This document shows, one piece after another, positions 32,550 to 42,283 of a stretch of 64,000 bases of DNA (position 1 is the stretch's first letter; the number at the start of each line of letters is the position of its first letter). The DNA lies in contig BLLK01000069.1 in assembly GCA_021927905.1 (NCBI GenBank), positions 2,356,001 through 2,420,000 of the forward strand, given 5' to 3'. The position numbers and the translations under genes were made by a program. The stretch is from Chaetoceros tenuissimus. Lineage: Eukaryota > Bacillariophyta > Thalassiosirophyceae > Chaetocerotales > Chaetocerotaceae. The notes beneath the pieces were generated by a model that saw nothing but the letters and a program-made list of their open reading frames with translations, had not been told where the DNA came from and did no database searches.

Positions 32550-33662
32550 ATGAAATTCCTTCTTGCTCTTCTTACTGTTAGCAGCGTTGCTGCATTCACT
32601 CCAGCGGCTATCAAGCCAGTTGCTAAGTCTATCCAGCTCTACGGAGAGTACGGAGCTTCCTCCACTTCTTTCTACACCAATGTAGAGAAGCAGGACAGCT
32701 ATGCATCCCTTGACGATGTTCTTAGCGTGAAATGCAAGGACGAGAAGGTTAGACTTGTGATCAAGGATATGCTTGATGCATGTGCTGATATCACTGAGGC
32801 TCTCAGAACAGCACTTGTAACTGTTGAGGGAAGTGCAAACACTTTCGGAGATGCTCAGCTTTCTGTAGATGTTATCGCTGACAACCTTATGTGGGAGGCT
32901 TGCAAGAACTCCCCAGTTATTCGCGAGGGAGCTTCCGAGGAGGACCCAGAGGTTCGTGATACTGATGAGCAGGGAGATGGAGAATACACTGTTTGTTGGG
33001 ATCCTCTTGATGGATCTTCCATTGTTGATAACAACTGGGCTGTTGGAACCATGATTGGAATTTGGCCAAAGAGCACTGGACTTATCGGAGCAACTGGACG
33101 TGACCAGGTTACTTCCCTTGTAGCTATCTACGGACCACGTACTACTGTTCTTGTTGCTCTTGATGATGGAACTTACGAGTTCTCTTACGGATGTACCCCA
33201 GAGGGATGCCAGCTTCCTGATGGAACTTGGGAACCATGGATCTGCTCTCGTTCTGATATCAAGATCAACCCAGACTGTAAGATTTTCTCCCCTGCTAACC
33301 TCCGTGCTGCACAGGATGTTCCAGGATACAAGAAGCTCATTGATCACTACATGGCTGACCGTTACACCCTTCGTTACTCTGGAGGACTTGTGCCTGATGT
33401 ATACCAGCAGTTCACCAAGAACCAGGGTATCTTCTCCAACCCAACTTCTCCATCCTCCCCTGCTAAGCTTCGTCTTGCATTCGAGGCAGCTCCATTCGCA
33501 CTTCTTGTTGAGAAGGCAGGAGGAAAGTCTTCTGACGGAATCACTGGAGGATCCATCCTTGATGTTCAAATCAATGCTGTTGACCAACGTACTCCACTTT
33601 GTATCGGATCTGCTAACGAGGTTGATCGTTTCAATGACTGGGTTATTGGAAGCGAGGAGTAA
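32550..33662 (+). CDS. Plastid sedoheptulose-1,7-bisphosphatase
   Basis: The single-exon 370-residue protein starts with a signal peptide ending VAAFTP (plastid). It follows SBPase rather than FBPase: NTFGDAQLSVDVIADNLMWEA, CWDPLDGSSIVDNNWAVGTMIGIWP (149-173), TGLIGATGRDQVTSL, IYGPRTT, FSPANLRAA and YTLRYSGGLVPDV. It dephosphorylates sedoheptulose-1,7-bisphosphate, the committed regenerative step of the Calvin cycle. Plant SBPase has a CGGTxC redox pair just before NTFGD; here the place reads TVEGSA, with no cysteine, so that thioredoxin switch is missing. It sits 463 bases after FBPase B on the same strand. Codon bias is again strong. Confidence 0.95.
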   Translation: MKFLLALLTVSSVAAFTPAAIKPVAKSIQLYGEYGASSTSFYTNVEKQDSYASLDDVLSVKCKDEKVRLVIKDMLDACADITEALRTALVTVEGSANTFGDAQLSVDVIADNLMWEACKNSPVIREGASEEDPEVRDTDEQGDGEYTVCWDPLDGSSIVDNNWAVGTMIGIWPKSTGLIGATGRDQVTSLVAIYGPRTTVLVALDDGTYEFSYGCTPEGCQLPDGTWEPWICSRSDIKINPDCKIFSPANLRAAQDVPGYKKLIDHYMADRYTLRYSGGLVPDVYQQFTKNQGIFSNPTSPSSPAKLRLAFEAAPFALLVEKAGGKSSDGITGGSILDVQINAVDQRTPLCIGSANEVDRFNDWVIGSEE

Positions 33663-33775
33663 ATTCTTTGTTCCAAAAAGATGGGCATATTGAAAGTATT
33701 TTTAGTACATAAAATGAAAATAGATTGAAACTATGCTAATTATGTCATATGAATATATCTTCTTCTATTATTTGG

Positions 33776-35842
33776 TTAAGATCCATTTGTCAAGAGGTCG
33801 TCCTCATCGGAAAAACCTTTCATTTTCTGATTGACCTTGCCCTTATCATTGGCATTGCCATATTTTGGTTGTGATTTTGATTGCATAATACGGACAACTC
33901 CTTCCCCAACCTCATTTCTCATAGTAATCCCTTCTTCTTCAACTTTGGAGTTGTTTGTACTAGATTTCTTAATGCGCTTGTTCATATTCTTTTGTAACAC
34001 AGCATTCATACTCAGCAAAGCTTTAATTTTCTTCGAAGATTTCTCAATCTGACCCTTGTAGTCATTCAGAGTAGATTTTAAAGATTCCATTTCTTTCTTG
34101 AGTTGGACAATTTCCATGTCTTTGGTTTGTATAACTTTCTTTGTTTGTGCTGTCATCATTTGTACTTTACTTTCTTCGTCTGACTCTTTGATTTTAGTTG
34201 GGACCGCTGCTTCTTTATTTGAAGTGTTTTCTGCAAGTGTTCGTTTTGTATATATGCCAGTATATTCAATAGCTCTTTGACGATATAGAGCAGATTTCAG
34301 GTGAGCATCATATATTTCTTTGCTTCTAAACATACGATCTTTTGTTCTCAAATCTTGAAGACGCTTCGCATATTGATTATGGTTGGTCATAGAATTTGGT
34401 TGAGAGTAAACTTCTGTATCTAATGGTGTTCTAGGAATTCTACTCACTGGTATCTGCTCTGGTGCATTTGCACCTTTCTCCGTCGTCTTCCTTCCATCCT
34501 GTGAAGTCTTCGGTGGAATGGTTTTGTTGAGTGGCGATTCTACATGTTGCCTTTTCCCACGCATCATGGCGGTAGTGAATTGTTCTCTCCATGCTTTAGA
34601 GTCTTTGACGGTGCGTTTACTTATCTCAAACATCGTTGGAGTATCATCATCTCTAACAAACATATCATAATTGACGTTCTCATTCAAAGGACCAATTTTT
34701 CGTATTTCCTGTATTCTTCGCCTAAGTGCTTTTGATTGTGGTGGTTCGATGTACCCTTTTCTTGGAGGGGCATTATTCTTATCATTACGACCCATTAGAT
34801 AAGGGGAGCCATGCTTTGATCTCTTTTCTTCTACTTGGCAAAGTCGGCACGTCATTTCATTTCTTCCCCTTTTTCTTTCAATTACAATCTCTTCTGGTGA
34901 CAACAAGCATTTACACCTAGAGCATGCAATTAAATTGCTATTGATATCGAGTTTGTTGCTAATTTCTCCTGCTTCAATGTCTTTAGATTGATGTGTTGCA
35001 AGTTGCCTAGCTTTTTCCTTTGCTGAAATATCTTTTTCAAAGTCGTCCATATCTTTGAGTAGTTTTGACAATGATTCTGTTTGATCTTTTCTATATTGTG
35101 CACCTCTCCGTAAAGCAGCTGCTTCTTTAGCTTTTGCTTGATCTTTTTTCCGATCTTCGGATAGTAAAGACCCTCGAAACTGTTCAGTCTGTTCAAGGAA
35201 ACCTTTTTCATTCTCGAAAATAAGCTTATGTATGGCTTCACTATCCATTGTATTCTCTTTTGCTTGAGACATTGATTGTAGCAGAGTTTCATCGCTTATT
35301 ATCCCATCTAGCTCTTCTTTACTCTGTGTACTCAATGATTCCTCATCTACAGGTAAGGTAGGACTATCATTCATAATTTGCAATGCAAGCTCTTGCATTC
35401 TTTCATTACTGGAATTTTGAGAACCTCTAAAAGATCCATCTTCATCAAAGTATTTCTCACTGTTTAAATACATATCTTCGCTCAAAATTGGAGCATTGTC
35501 GTCTTTTGAAAACCCTAAACTCTCAAAACCCGACTTCAATTCTTTGTCAAATTGAGCCTGAGTAGATGGTATTTCAACATCTGATTTTGAAGAGCTACCT
35601 CGACTCATATCAAACAAGTTCGAGAGAGAAGATTCAAGTCTATTTTGCATTTCACTATTATCGTCTTTCCTACTATTGTATCTTTTTCCAGGGTTGCGTC
35701 CCTCTTTTTCGCTGTTCAAACTAGAAGATGCTCTCGACTGAAAAGAATGGATTTGTTGTGTACGGTATGTTGAAAAACAGTGGACTTCTATGAAGCTAGT
35801 AATGAGAACAAACCATAGTAGCCGACTCTCCTCTATAATCAT
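33776..35842 (-). CDS. Secreted or plastid-targeted coiled-coil protein with CxxC pairs
   Basis: The 688-residue single-exon protein has an N-terminal signal peptide (RLLWFVLITSFIEVHCFS) with Phe after the likely cleavage site, a weak plastid motif. Two cysteine pairs, Cys307/310 (with Cys312) and Cys332/335, are spaced as in a zinc ribbon (CSRC ... CRLC). Flanking regions are charged and probably disordered. Residues ~560-640 form a coiled coil rich in Lys, Glu and Gln. I recognise no family. A zinc-binding structural or nucleic acid-binding role inside the plastid is possible, but this is only inference. It is tail to tail with SBPase. Confidence 0.65.
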   Translation of the reverse strand: MIIEESRLLWFVLITSFIEVHCFSTYRTQQIHSFQSRASSSLNSEKEGRNPGKRYNSRKDDNSEMQNRLESSLSNLFDMSRGSSSKSDVEIPSTQAQFDKELKSGFESLGFSKDDNAPILSEDMYLNSEKYFDEDGSFRGSQNSSNERMQELALQIMNDSPTLPVDEESLSTQSKEELDGIISDETLLQSMSQAKENTMDSEAIHKLIFENEKGFLEQTEQFRGSLLSEDRKKDQAKAKEAAALRRGAQYRKDQTESLSKLLKDMDDFEKDISAKEKARQLATHQSKDIEAGEISNKLDINSNLIACSRCKCLLSPEEIVIERKRGRNEMTCRLCQVEEKRSKHGSPYLMGRNDKNNAPPRKGYIEPPQSKALRRRIQEIRKIGPLNENVNYDMFVRDDDTPTMFEISKRTVKDSKAWREQFTTAMMRGKRQHVESPLNKTIPPKTSQDGRKTTEKGANAPEQIPVSRIPRTPLDTEVYSQPNSMTNHNQYAKRLQDLRTKDRMFRSKEIYDAHLKSALYRQRAIEYTGIYTKRTLAENTSNKEAAVPTKIKESDEESKVQMMTAQTKKVIQTKDMEIVQLKKEMESLKSTLNDYKGQIEKSSKKIKALLSMNAVLQKNMNKRIKKSSTNNSKVEEEGITMRNEVGEGVVRIMQSKSQPKYGNANDKGKVNQKMKGFSDEDDLLTNGS

Positions 35843-36265
35843 CTTCTCTATATAAATTCTAACTATATGTATTGTAACTATCTATCATTCCTAGTGTAAC
35901 TTTGATATCATGGTGTATAAGCTTTTATGATGTCTCACATTTGGATTAGACTGTGTTATTTCCTTAATTCATTTTGTATTTTGGTGGTTTTCAACTTTGG
36001 TTCATCTTCTGGTTTCTTCTCCTCCCCCACTTCACCCCCCAATTATATTTTTGGCTATTTTTGTGCTGCGAACCCTCATTTTTGGCTATTTTTACTATTT
36101 TTTATGAGACATGAGCGTTGAGCCATCACAATTTGATAAACTTCCAACCCTAAATTCAATCTGTTCTTTCTTTTCCCATGATGGACTCACGAAGAACATA
36201 GATAGGCGTTGCAAAGGCAAACAGAATAAATATCGATCAAGAACTTTCTACTTTTTGAAGAAACC
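35843..36265. other. Divergent intergenic region with a short direct repeat
   Basis: The region is upstream of both the coiled-coil gene and the ankyrin gene. The phrase TTTTTGGCTATTTTT occurs twice near 36048-36090. A 64-codon ORF here (35927-36121) shows no domain and is not called. Confidence 0.5.
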
Positions 36266-39218
36266 ATGAGTCTCCTTCGCTCCTCTCGAGCGCCACCTCC
36301 AGACCTTCTTGTGATGGATTCATTCTCCTTTGGATCAGATGATGGACAGGACGATGTAGAGCAAAGAGGAGTAATGCCACAGGAAAAAAGTAATTCCTTT
36401 CGCCTACAGATTAAGAAGGATATGCCTAAGCCGAAAGGATTCTCTACTGATAGTCGTATCCGTTCATTACCTGCACAAAACAGGATGTTTCAAGATGGTA
36501 GTGGAAAGACTAAACGCAAGTTGCGAATGAAGACTGGTGATAGAGATGGTATGGATAATTCTTTGATCAAGGAAGCATTCTTCTCAAACAGCTGGAGAGC
36601 AAATAATGTCAGAAAGGAGAACTTGGATGGATCAGAGCAAATGGATTTAGCACCTGCAGATAGTAACAATTCCAGAGATGATGAAGAAGAAAAAGGAGGA
36701 GACGTTCTTGATATCATGGATGACTTGGCTAATGATCTTGATAATATGCGTTTTCCAAGACTAAGTACAGTACCTAGTGTTGCAGATGGTCGAAAGGAAA
36801 TCAGCAATGAGAAGCAGCTGAAGAAGATATTTTCAGCTACTGCAAAAGCTATCGCTAGTGAACAATGGTATGTCCTTGTTCAGAGTATTTTCGAGAACAA
36901 GGGTATTCTTACCGTTCAATCTGAGAAGCATGACAATAAGAACCTGATCCATTTGATGGCATCTAAAAACGTTGTACCAAAAGAGGTGCTGAAGGTAGTT
37001 GCAAAAACAGTAAGAGGAAATACAACTTGTTTGAGCCAAACAGATGTCCATGGATGTATTCCATTGCACTATGCTGCCTCCATAGGAAGGGATAGAAATT
37101 GCGTCAACCAGTTGCTTAATTTATGGCCGTTCGGAGCATCTCAAAGAAACAATGATGGCGATCTGCCTCTACATGTAGCAACTTGGGCAGGTCTAGGTAA
37201 TGAAGAAAATGCTAAGAACATTCTAATGGCATATCCTGCAGCGCTCATCACAGGAAATGATGTTGGAGGCACACCGCTACATCTGGCATCATGTGGACAA
37301 ACCGCATCTGCAGAAATTGTACGTGCTCTTCTTGTGACCCATAAAGAAAATGATTATCCAATAAACTCTGTAGACATTTCTGGTAAGTTTCACCATATCT
37401 AAGCCATGTTGGCTTTTGTGCATGAATATACTCACATTTTTATTACTAAAGGTAACTCAGCGTTACACATTGCTGTGAAGACAAAGGCGCCAGTTGAATT
37501 ATTGGAGAGTTTCTATGATGTTTATGGTAGTGAACCTTTCTACAAAGTGGATGCAGATGATAAAACATTGTTTTATGTAGCACTAACAAGTAGAGGAATT
37601 GATCCCAAGGTAGTAAAATTTGTCGCAACAGCTGCACCTCTTCATGCAAAATCAGCTATTCCCAAGTCCGGAGGAACTATGCCAGCCATTTATGCAGCAC
37701 AAAATGGTATGGCAGATATGATTGTTAAGCATCTCTTGCTCATGGATATGCCAATCGTTTTCGGAGGTAAGGAACAAGTCGAATTGAAACCAGTGGTTAT
37801 GAGAACCCATAAACATTCTTGGTGGTACATTACTACCAGATACCCAAAGTATGCTACTGTCGTCAGTGAAATTCTCGCAAGATATGCTTGTCTACATGAA
37901 ATTGTTGCACTGGCTCAAGAAACTGATAGTGAAGGTTTCGGATGTTTGTTTGAAAGTGCTGCACAAAATGTTAGGACTTCATTTAAGAATAACTTGGTAT
38001 TCGAAGGAAGATATGAAGTCATTGCAATGTTCAGGGCGATTGTCAGAGATGGAATCATGAAATTATGCGCGCTAGACTGGGGAGATCGAATTGCTTGGGA
38101 GGAACTAGATGAGAATGAAAAGCCTACCAAGTTGGAGGATGATAAATACACCACAGCGCAGACTAAGCTTGGGCATGACAATGAAATCGAAATTGTCCAT
38201 ACTACATACAAAAAGCCTCAAAGAGAAGTTCTTCTTCATTGTTGCTTGGAGAATGCAAGTGCATATCATGATCTTCAAGACGAAATGACTGCAAGAAAGA
38301 ATTTTAATTTTAGTCCCGATATGAGTCAGCGACTATTCAATGTACATCAATATAGTGCAAAAAGTATTGGATGTAAAGGAAACATGCTAGTTCTGTCCTT
38401 TGAGCGCCCCTTGCTCACACTTCAAGACGTAAGTACACATCTCCGTGAACCCAAACATTCATAAAAGTCTCTCCTAAATATATCTCATCATGTTTTTTGC
38501 TTTTTAGGTGTTTGATACGTCTAGATTCAGGAAGAGAAAGAATCAAGGCTGGGCTAGAAAATCATGGAATCTACTTAAGCGTACCGCTGAGGTGCTTCAA
38601 TGGTTTCATCAAGCTGGTTACGTCCATGGATATGTAGAACCAGAAGTAATTGCAAAATTTGCTGGAAGTAACAATTGGAAGTTGACTGACATGAGGCGTA
38701 CAACCAAAATAGGTGAATATATGAGTGGTGATATTCGCAAAGGAGTTCCACCAGAGAGTATCAGTAACAATGTTAGTTTGATGCCTGTATCTTCTACTGA
38801 CAGAATGAAGGCAATATCTTTCGACGAAGATTTCAAAAACACAAAAAAGATTAATTACAGTGTATCACTAGATGAAGAGGGACCACAGTTGGAATTTGTT
38901 CCAGTTGATTGTGTAGCTATGCCGGCATGGGATATCTTCAGTTTCGGTCTTTTAATGGGTCAGCTTGTGCTTGGACAATCAATGGTGCTCCTTCCAAACT
39001 TTGAACAAGCTTCTGATGCGCATATGAAAAATTTGTATAATTTCAACGATGGTACTTTGAGAAAGATCCATGCTGCAGCAGTGAAGCATACTGGCAAGAA
39101 GGCAGCAGACTTGCTCATTAAGTGTCTTCAACCAAATCCTCAAGATCGTCCAAAGAGTATGAAGGAAATTCTTGAAGACAAGTACTTTGATGACATTGGT
39201 GCAGTTTATGGTCAATAA
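36266..39218 (+). CDS. Ankyrin-repeat protein with C-terminal pseudokinase domain
   Basis: Three exons, 36266-37382, 37452-38428 and 38508-39218, with introns of 69 and 79 bases (donors GTAAGT), give 934 residues. The N-terminal ~180 residues are charged and disordered. Ankyrin repeats follow (~200-470), with units such as GCIPLHYAASIGRD, GDLPLHVATWAG, GGTPLHLASCG and GNSALHIAVKTK. The C-terminal ~300 residues resemble a protein kinase C-lobe: YVHGYVEPE (736-744) where kinases have HRDLKPxN, LTDMRR (757-762) for DFG, AWDIFSFGLLMGQL, and CLQPNPQDRPKSMKEIL. The catalytic Asp and the DFG motif are missing, so phosphotransfer is unlikely. A scaffold or signalling role is inferred; no partner is evident. 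Confidence 0.82.
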
Positions 39219-39445
39219 TTCTAATATAATAATAATGAAAACTCATGAAAGGTATATATTTTGATATTACAATTCTAGTTCGAGTTCGATTCGGTTGAGA
39301 TATAGAGGAGGGAATGATGTAAAAGCATGTGTAATTTGTAACTGCTTCAGCAGATTGACTCATTATAAATCGTGTATCGATAATTCAAATATGCGACTAT
39401 CCCCAGGAACAAATGTAAGAATAACATTTCAGATGCGAAGGAAAC

Positions 39446-39944
39446 CTACTCATCATCATCGTCACTATCGTCATCCTCGTTGTACTCCGAAGCATCATAA
39501 ATTCCTGGCATCATACTGTTGAGCTTTTCTGCCAAACATCTAACAATTCCTGATCTATGACTTGAAATACCCTTCTCCTGAAGCCAGTACCATACCTTCT
39601 CCATATGCTCTCTTGTTGATACCTTTTCATCGCCTTCATCTGGTCCCTTGAGCATGAGAAACTAAATCAATGCAACAACAAAAAATGATGGTAGGTTAGA
39701 TTGATGGATGCTGTCAATGACATGAATAGTAATTCAGCATAAATATACGTACCTTTCCAATCAACTGAAATGTATTTGTAACCTTATCACCGTCAAGGTC
39801 ACCTTCAGCAAGCTTCTTGACAGCAGCTGGACCAATTCCTGGAACCTCTGTGAGATCTCCACTGAGTTGTCCACGAAGGAATTCATTCATCTTATCATCC
39901 GATACACGGGAGCGTCTTGGGTCGTATCCTGCTGAATCTGCCAT
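39446..39944 (-). CDS. BAF-like helix-hairpin-helix protein
   Basis: Two exons, 39753-39944 and 39446-39661, are joined over a 91-base intron (GGAAAG|GTACGT ... GATTTAG|TTT), giving 135 residues. After splicing the protein reads VPGIGPAAVKKLAEGD (34-49, a helix-hairpin-helix), QLIGKFLMLKG (60-70), WYWLQEKGIS and IVRCLAEKLNSM, with an acidic tail of Asp/Glu. This order and spacing resemble animal barrier-to-autointegration factor (GIGEVLGKKLEERG, VLGQFLVLK, WLK, CLREWCDAF), which bridges DNA to the nuclear envelope. The family call rests on eye alignment. Other small HhH DNA-binding proteins remain possible. The acidic tail is not part of animal BAF. Confidence 0.65.
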
Positions 39945-40616
39945 TGTTTCTAATCAATTTCTTCTTATACAGTATTTTGTAGTTGTGTGTTGTGGATTCT
40001 CAGGTATAAGGGTTTCTCTTATTGTAGTTTCAATCAAAAATGAACATGAACATGAACATGAACTTCTTTCTGTTTGGCCGTTTATTGCTCCCTATGCTGT
40101 TGTCAAAAGAAGAAGAGTGTCTCACGCAAATTGAGAAGAAGAGTGTCTCACGGCAAATTGAGATTTACATAGGAAGGCCAAGAATAGGTTATAAATCTAG
40201 TTTACAGTTTCACATTTCGAACTTCAATTTCATTACAGTGATACTAGGTGATTAATGTTGACAAGTTCTATGTGAGTATTGAACTATCAAGTAGATGAGA
40301 TGATGCAATGATAATGATTATTACTATTAGTGTGACTTATGAATAATCTTGATGAAAGTGGCGAGACTCTGAACATCAAAAGTTCCCCTGAGATTCGCCG
40401 AATAAAGATGAAGAATCTTCAATTCTTGTATGAGAAAGCCATCAGCAGTCCCATCATCTAAAAGCACCGATCAGTATGTCACTTTGAGGCTGATTCTCGT
40501 TATCAAAATATGCACTTTTTGTATTAATTAAATGCATTGTTTGCTTCACCAATTTCAATTTACTGATGGATTAATACTGACAAATTGTTACTACCGTCGA
40601 TCAAAGTGCAAAATTC
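39945..40616. other. Divergent intergenic region with a hexamer microsatellite
   Basis: Upstream of both the BAF-like and MYB genes. ATGAAC is repeated four times at 40039-40063. The phrase GAAGAGTGTCTCACG also occurs twice, near 40109 and 40138. No supported gene. Confidence 0.55.
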
Positions 40617-41972
40617 ATGGAACGAGATCTACGTCAAGAAAGGGATCAAAATCCTGCTCGCCATTCAAAAGATGTTAGTAATAATATTGGTGACGAGCTG
40701 TCGTTAAATAAAGAATATGGCCATTCTAAGAAATACAAATCAGATGAACTTGTAGAAACGAAGTCATATAGAGCAGAATTGAGAGGGAAAAGAAAATTTT
40801 CTTCTTTGGATGTAGACAGGACATTGAGGAAAGAGAGTCCCATAACAACAGCTCAACATCAGCAGTTCAAACGCCCCACAACCTATGATTCAATGAAGCC
40901 CGAGCGACTGAAAAAGGGATCACGTAAAAAGATTGATGGTGATGGACGGTGGTCAAAAAGATTCAATTGGTCTGAGGAGCTTCATCGAGACTTTGTATCG
41001 TCTATTTTCGATATTGGACTTAAAAATTCTACTCCAGCAACGATACAGAATTATGTTGCATCAAGAGGTAAATTCACCAGTGAACAAATCAAAGTGCATC
41101 TTTACAAGTATCGAATACTGCGTCAAAAATCCAAAAGAGATTTCATCTCTTTGGGCAATCACCCGAATGTAACGAATCTTTCAGATTCTTCCAGAGATAT
41201 TGAATCTGTTTCTGCGGCCTCCTGCTCTAAATACATTGAAGCAGCTCCTATCTACCAAGCATTTTCTAATACAAGCCGTGATATTGAACAGAAACTTGTC
41301 GTCTCAGCTACTGCTGAGTGTGATGCTGCCCAGAGTAGTGAGGAACAGAATCATGAGGACATAAATGATGGCTTCCACGATGGTTCGTTACCTCTGATCC
41401 AACTCACCAAGGAAGAAATGTGTTCTCCTTCTGGCGCATCTTTTGTGTATCTTACAGGTTTGTTTCAGTCATTGAAAGAGCAGCTCTATGAACAGCGGCG
41501 ACAAAAGAACTTTCAAGCGGGAGGTATCGAAGATAATGCAAAGTCGGCCAATAGCGATGCAATTCCACTTTCAGCACCCACACATATTGACGAAATAGGT
41601 CAAAACAGGAACGATGAAATAGCTAGCTACAGACATGAGTCTCACTTTCATCATGATTCATCAGACTCGAACATACAGGGCATTACCGAGACCAATTCCA
41701 ACTACTTATCTATAATGCACTCCGGCCACCCTGTTTCTGCAGAACTATCTGACGAAGGTAAAGATCTTACGATGGAAAGTCATGTGGCATTCCAAAAAAG
41801 GGTAAGAGAAATGTTTGATAAGAGAAAAGATGAAGCAGATAGAAGGAGTTCAGTTGAATTCCAAGGGCAGCACGGACTTGATTTCGAAGTAAATGAGGAA
41901 ACGAAAAGGAACGAAGATGATGATTTTGATGAACATCTCTTTGATTTTCTATTGAATTCTCTTTCTGAATAA
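40617..41972 (+). CDS. SHAQKYF-type single-MYB transcription factor
   Basis: The 451-residue single-exon protein carries one MYB-like DNA-binding domain at about 112-175: SKRFNWSEELHRDFVSSIFD, then STPATIQNYV, then IKVHLYKYRILRQKSKRDF. The IKVHLYKYR block corresponds to the VKSHLQKYR of the GARP/SHAQKYF class common in diatoms and plants. The N-terminus is basic, with possible nuclear localisation signals (KKYK, RGKRK). The C-terminal half is acidic and Ser/Gln-rich, fitting an activation region. Target genes cannot be told. No receiver domain is present, so it is not a type B response regulator. Confidence 0.85.
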   Translation: MERDLRQERDQNPARHSKDVSNNIGDELSLNKEYGHSKKYKSDELVETKSYRAELRGKRKFSSLDVDRTLRKESPITTAQHQQFKRPTTYDSMKPERLKKGSRKKIDGDGRWSKRFNWSEELHRDFVSSIFDIGLKNSTPATIQNYVASRGKFTSEQIKVHLYKYRILRQKSKRDFISLGNHPNVTNLSDSSRDIESVSAASCSKYIEAAPIYQAFSNTSRDIEQKLVVSATAECDAAQSSEEQNHEDINDGFHDGSLPLIQLTKEEMCSPSGASFVYLTGLFQSLKEQLYEQRRQKNFQAGGIEDNAKSANSDAIPLSAPTHIDEIGQNRNDEIASYRHESHFHHDSSDSNIQGITETNSNYLSIMHSGHPVSAELSDEGKDLTMESHVAFQKRVREMFDKRKDEADRRSSVEFQGQHGLDFEVNEETKRNEDDDFDEHLFDFLLNSLSE

Positions 41973-42283
41973 TCTTCTTTGCGATTACAACTTTCTTGAG
42001 TACTGAATTCAGTCCCCTCCTTGCTGATTTGGTATGCTTCGAAAAACAACAACGAAACATTTCATAAAAGACTCGACTCCGTTAGACAGACTAGCTAGTA
42101 GAAATTAAAAACACAACGAAGAACCCTTAGTTGTACAAATGTAAATACACTTCAAAAGATCAGTTAGGGTTAGGGTTATACTAAATTGAAGTGCCTCACA
42201 AATTTCAAATTTTAATTTGTTCTATGTCATTTCAAATCACTTTCTTCCTCTTTCACTCTCACAAAAGCAGGAAAAGAAACAAC

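Noticed and set aside
32532-33587. 351-codon ORF antisense to SBPase
   Set aside because: It is a mirror of the strong codon bias of the sense gene; Ser/Leu/Asn-rich product with no domain or signal.
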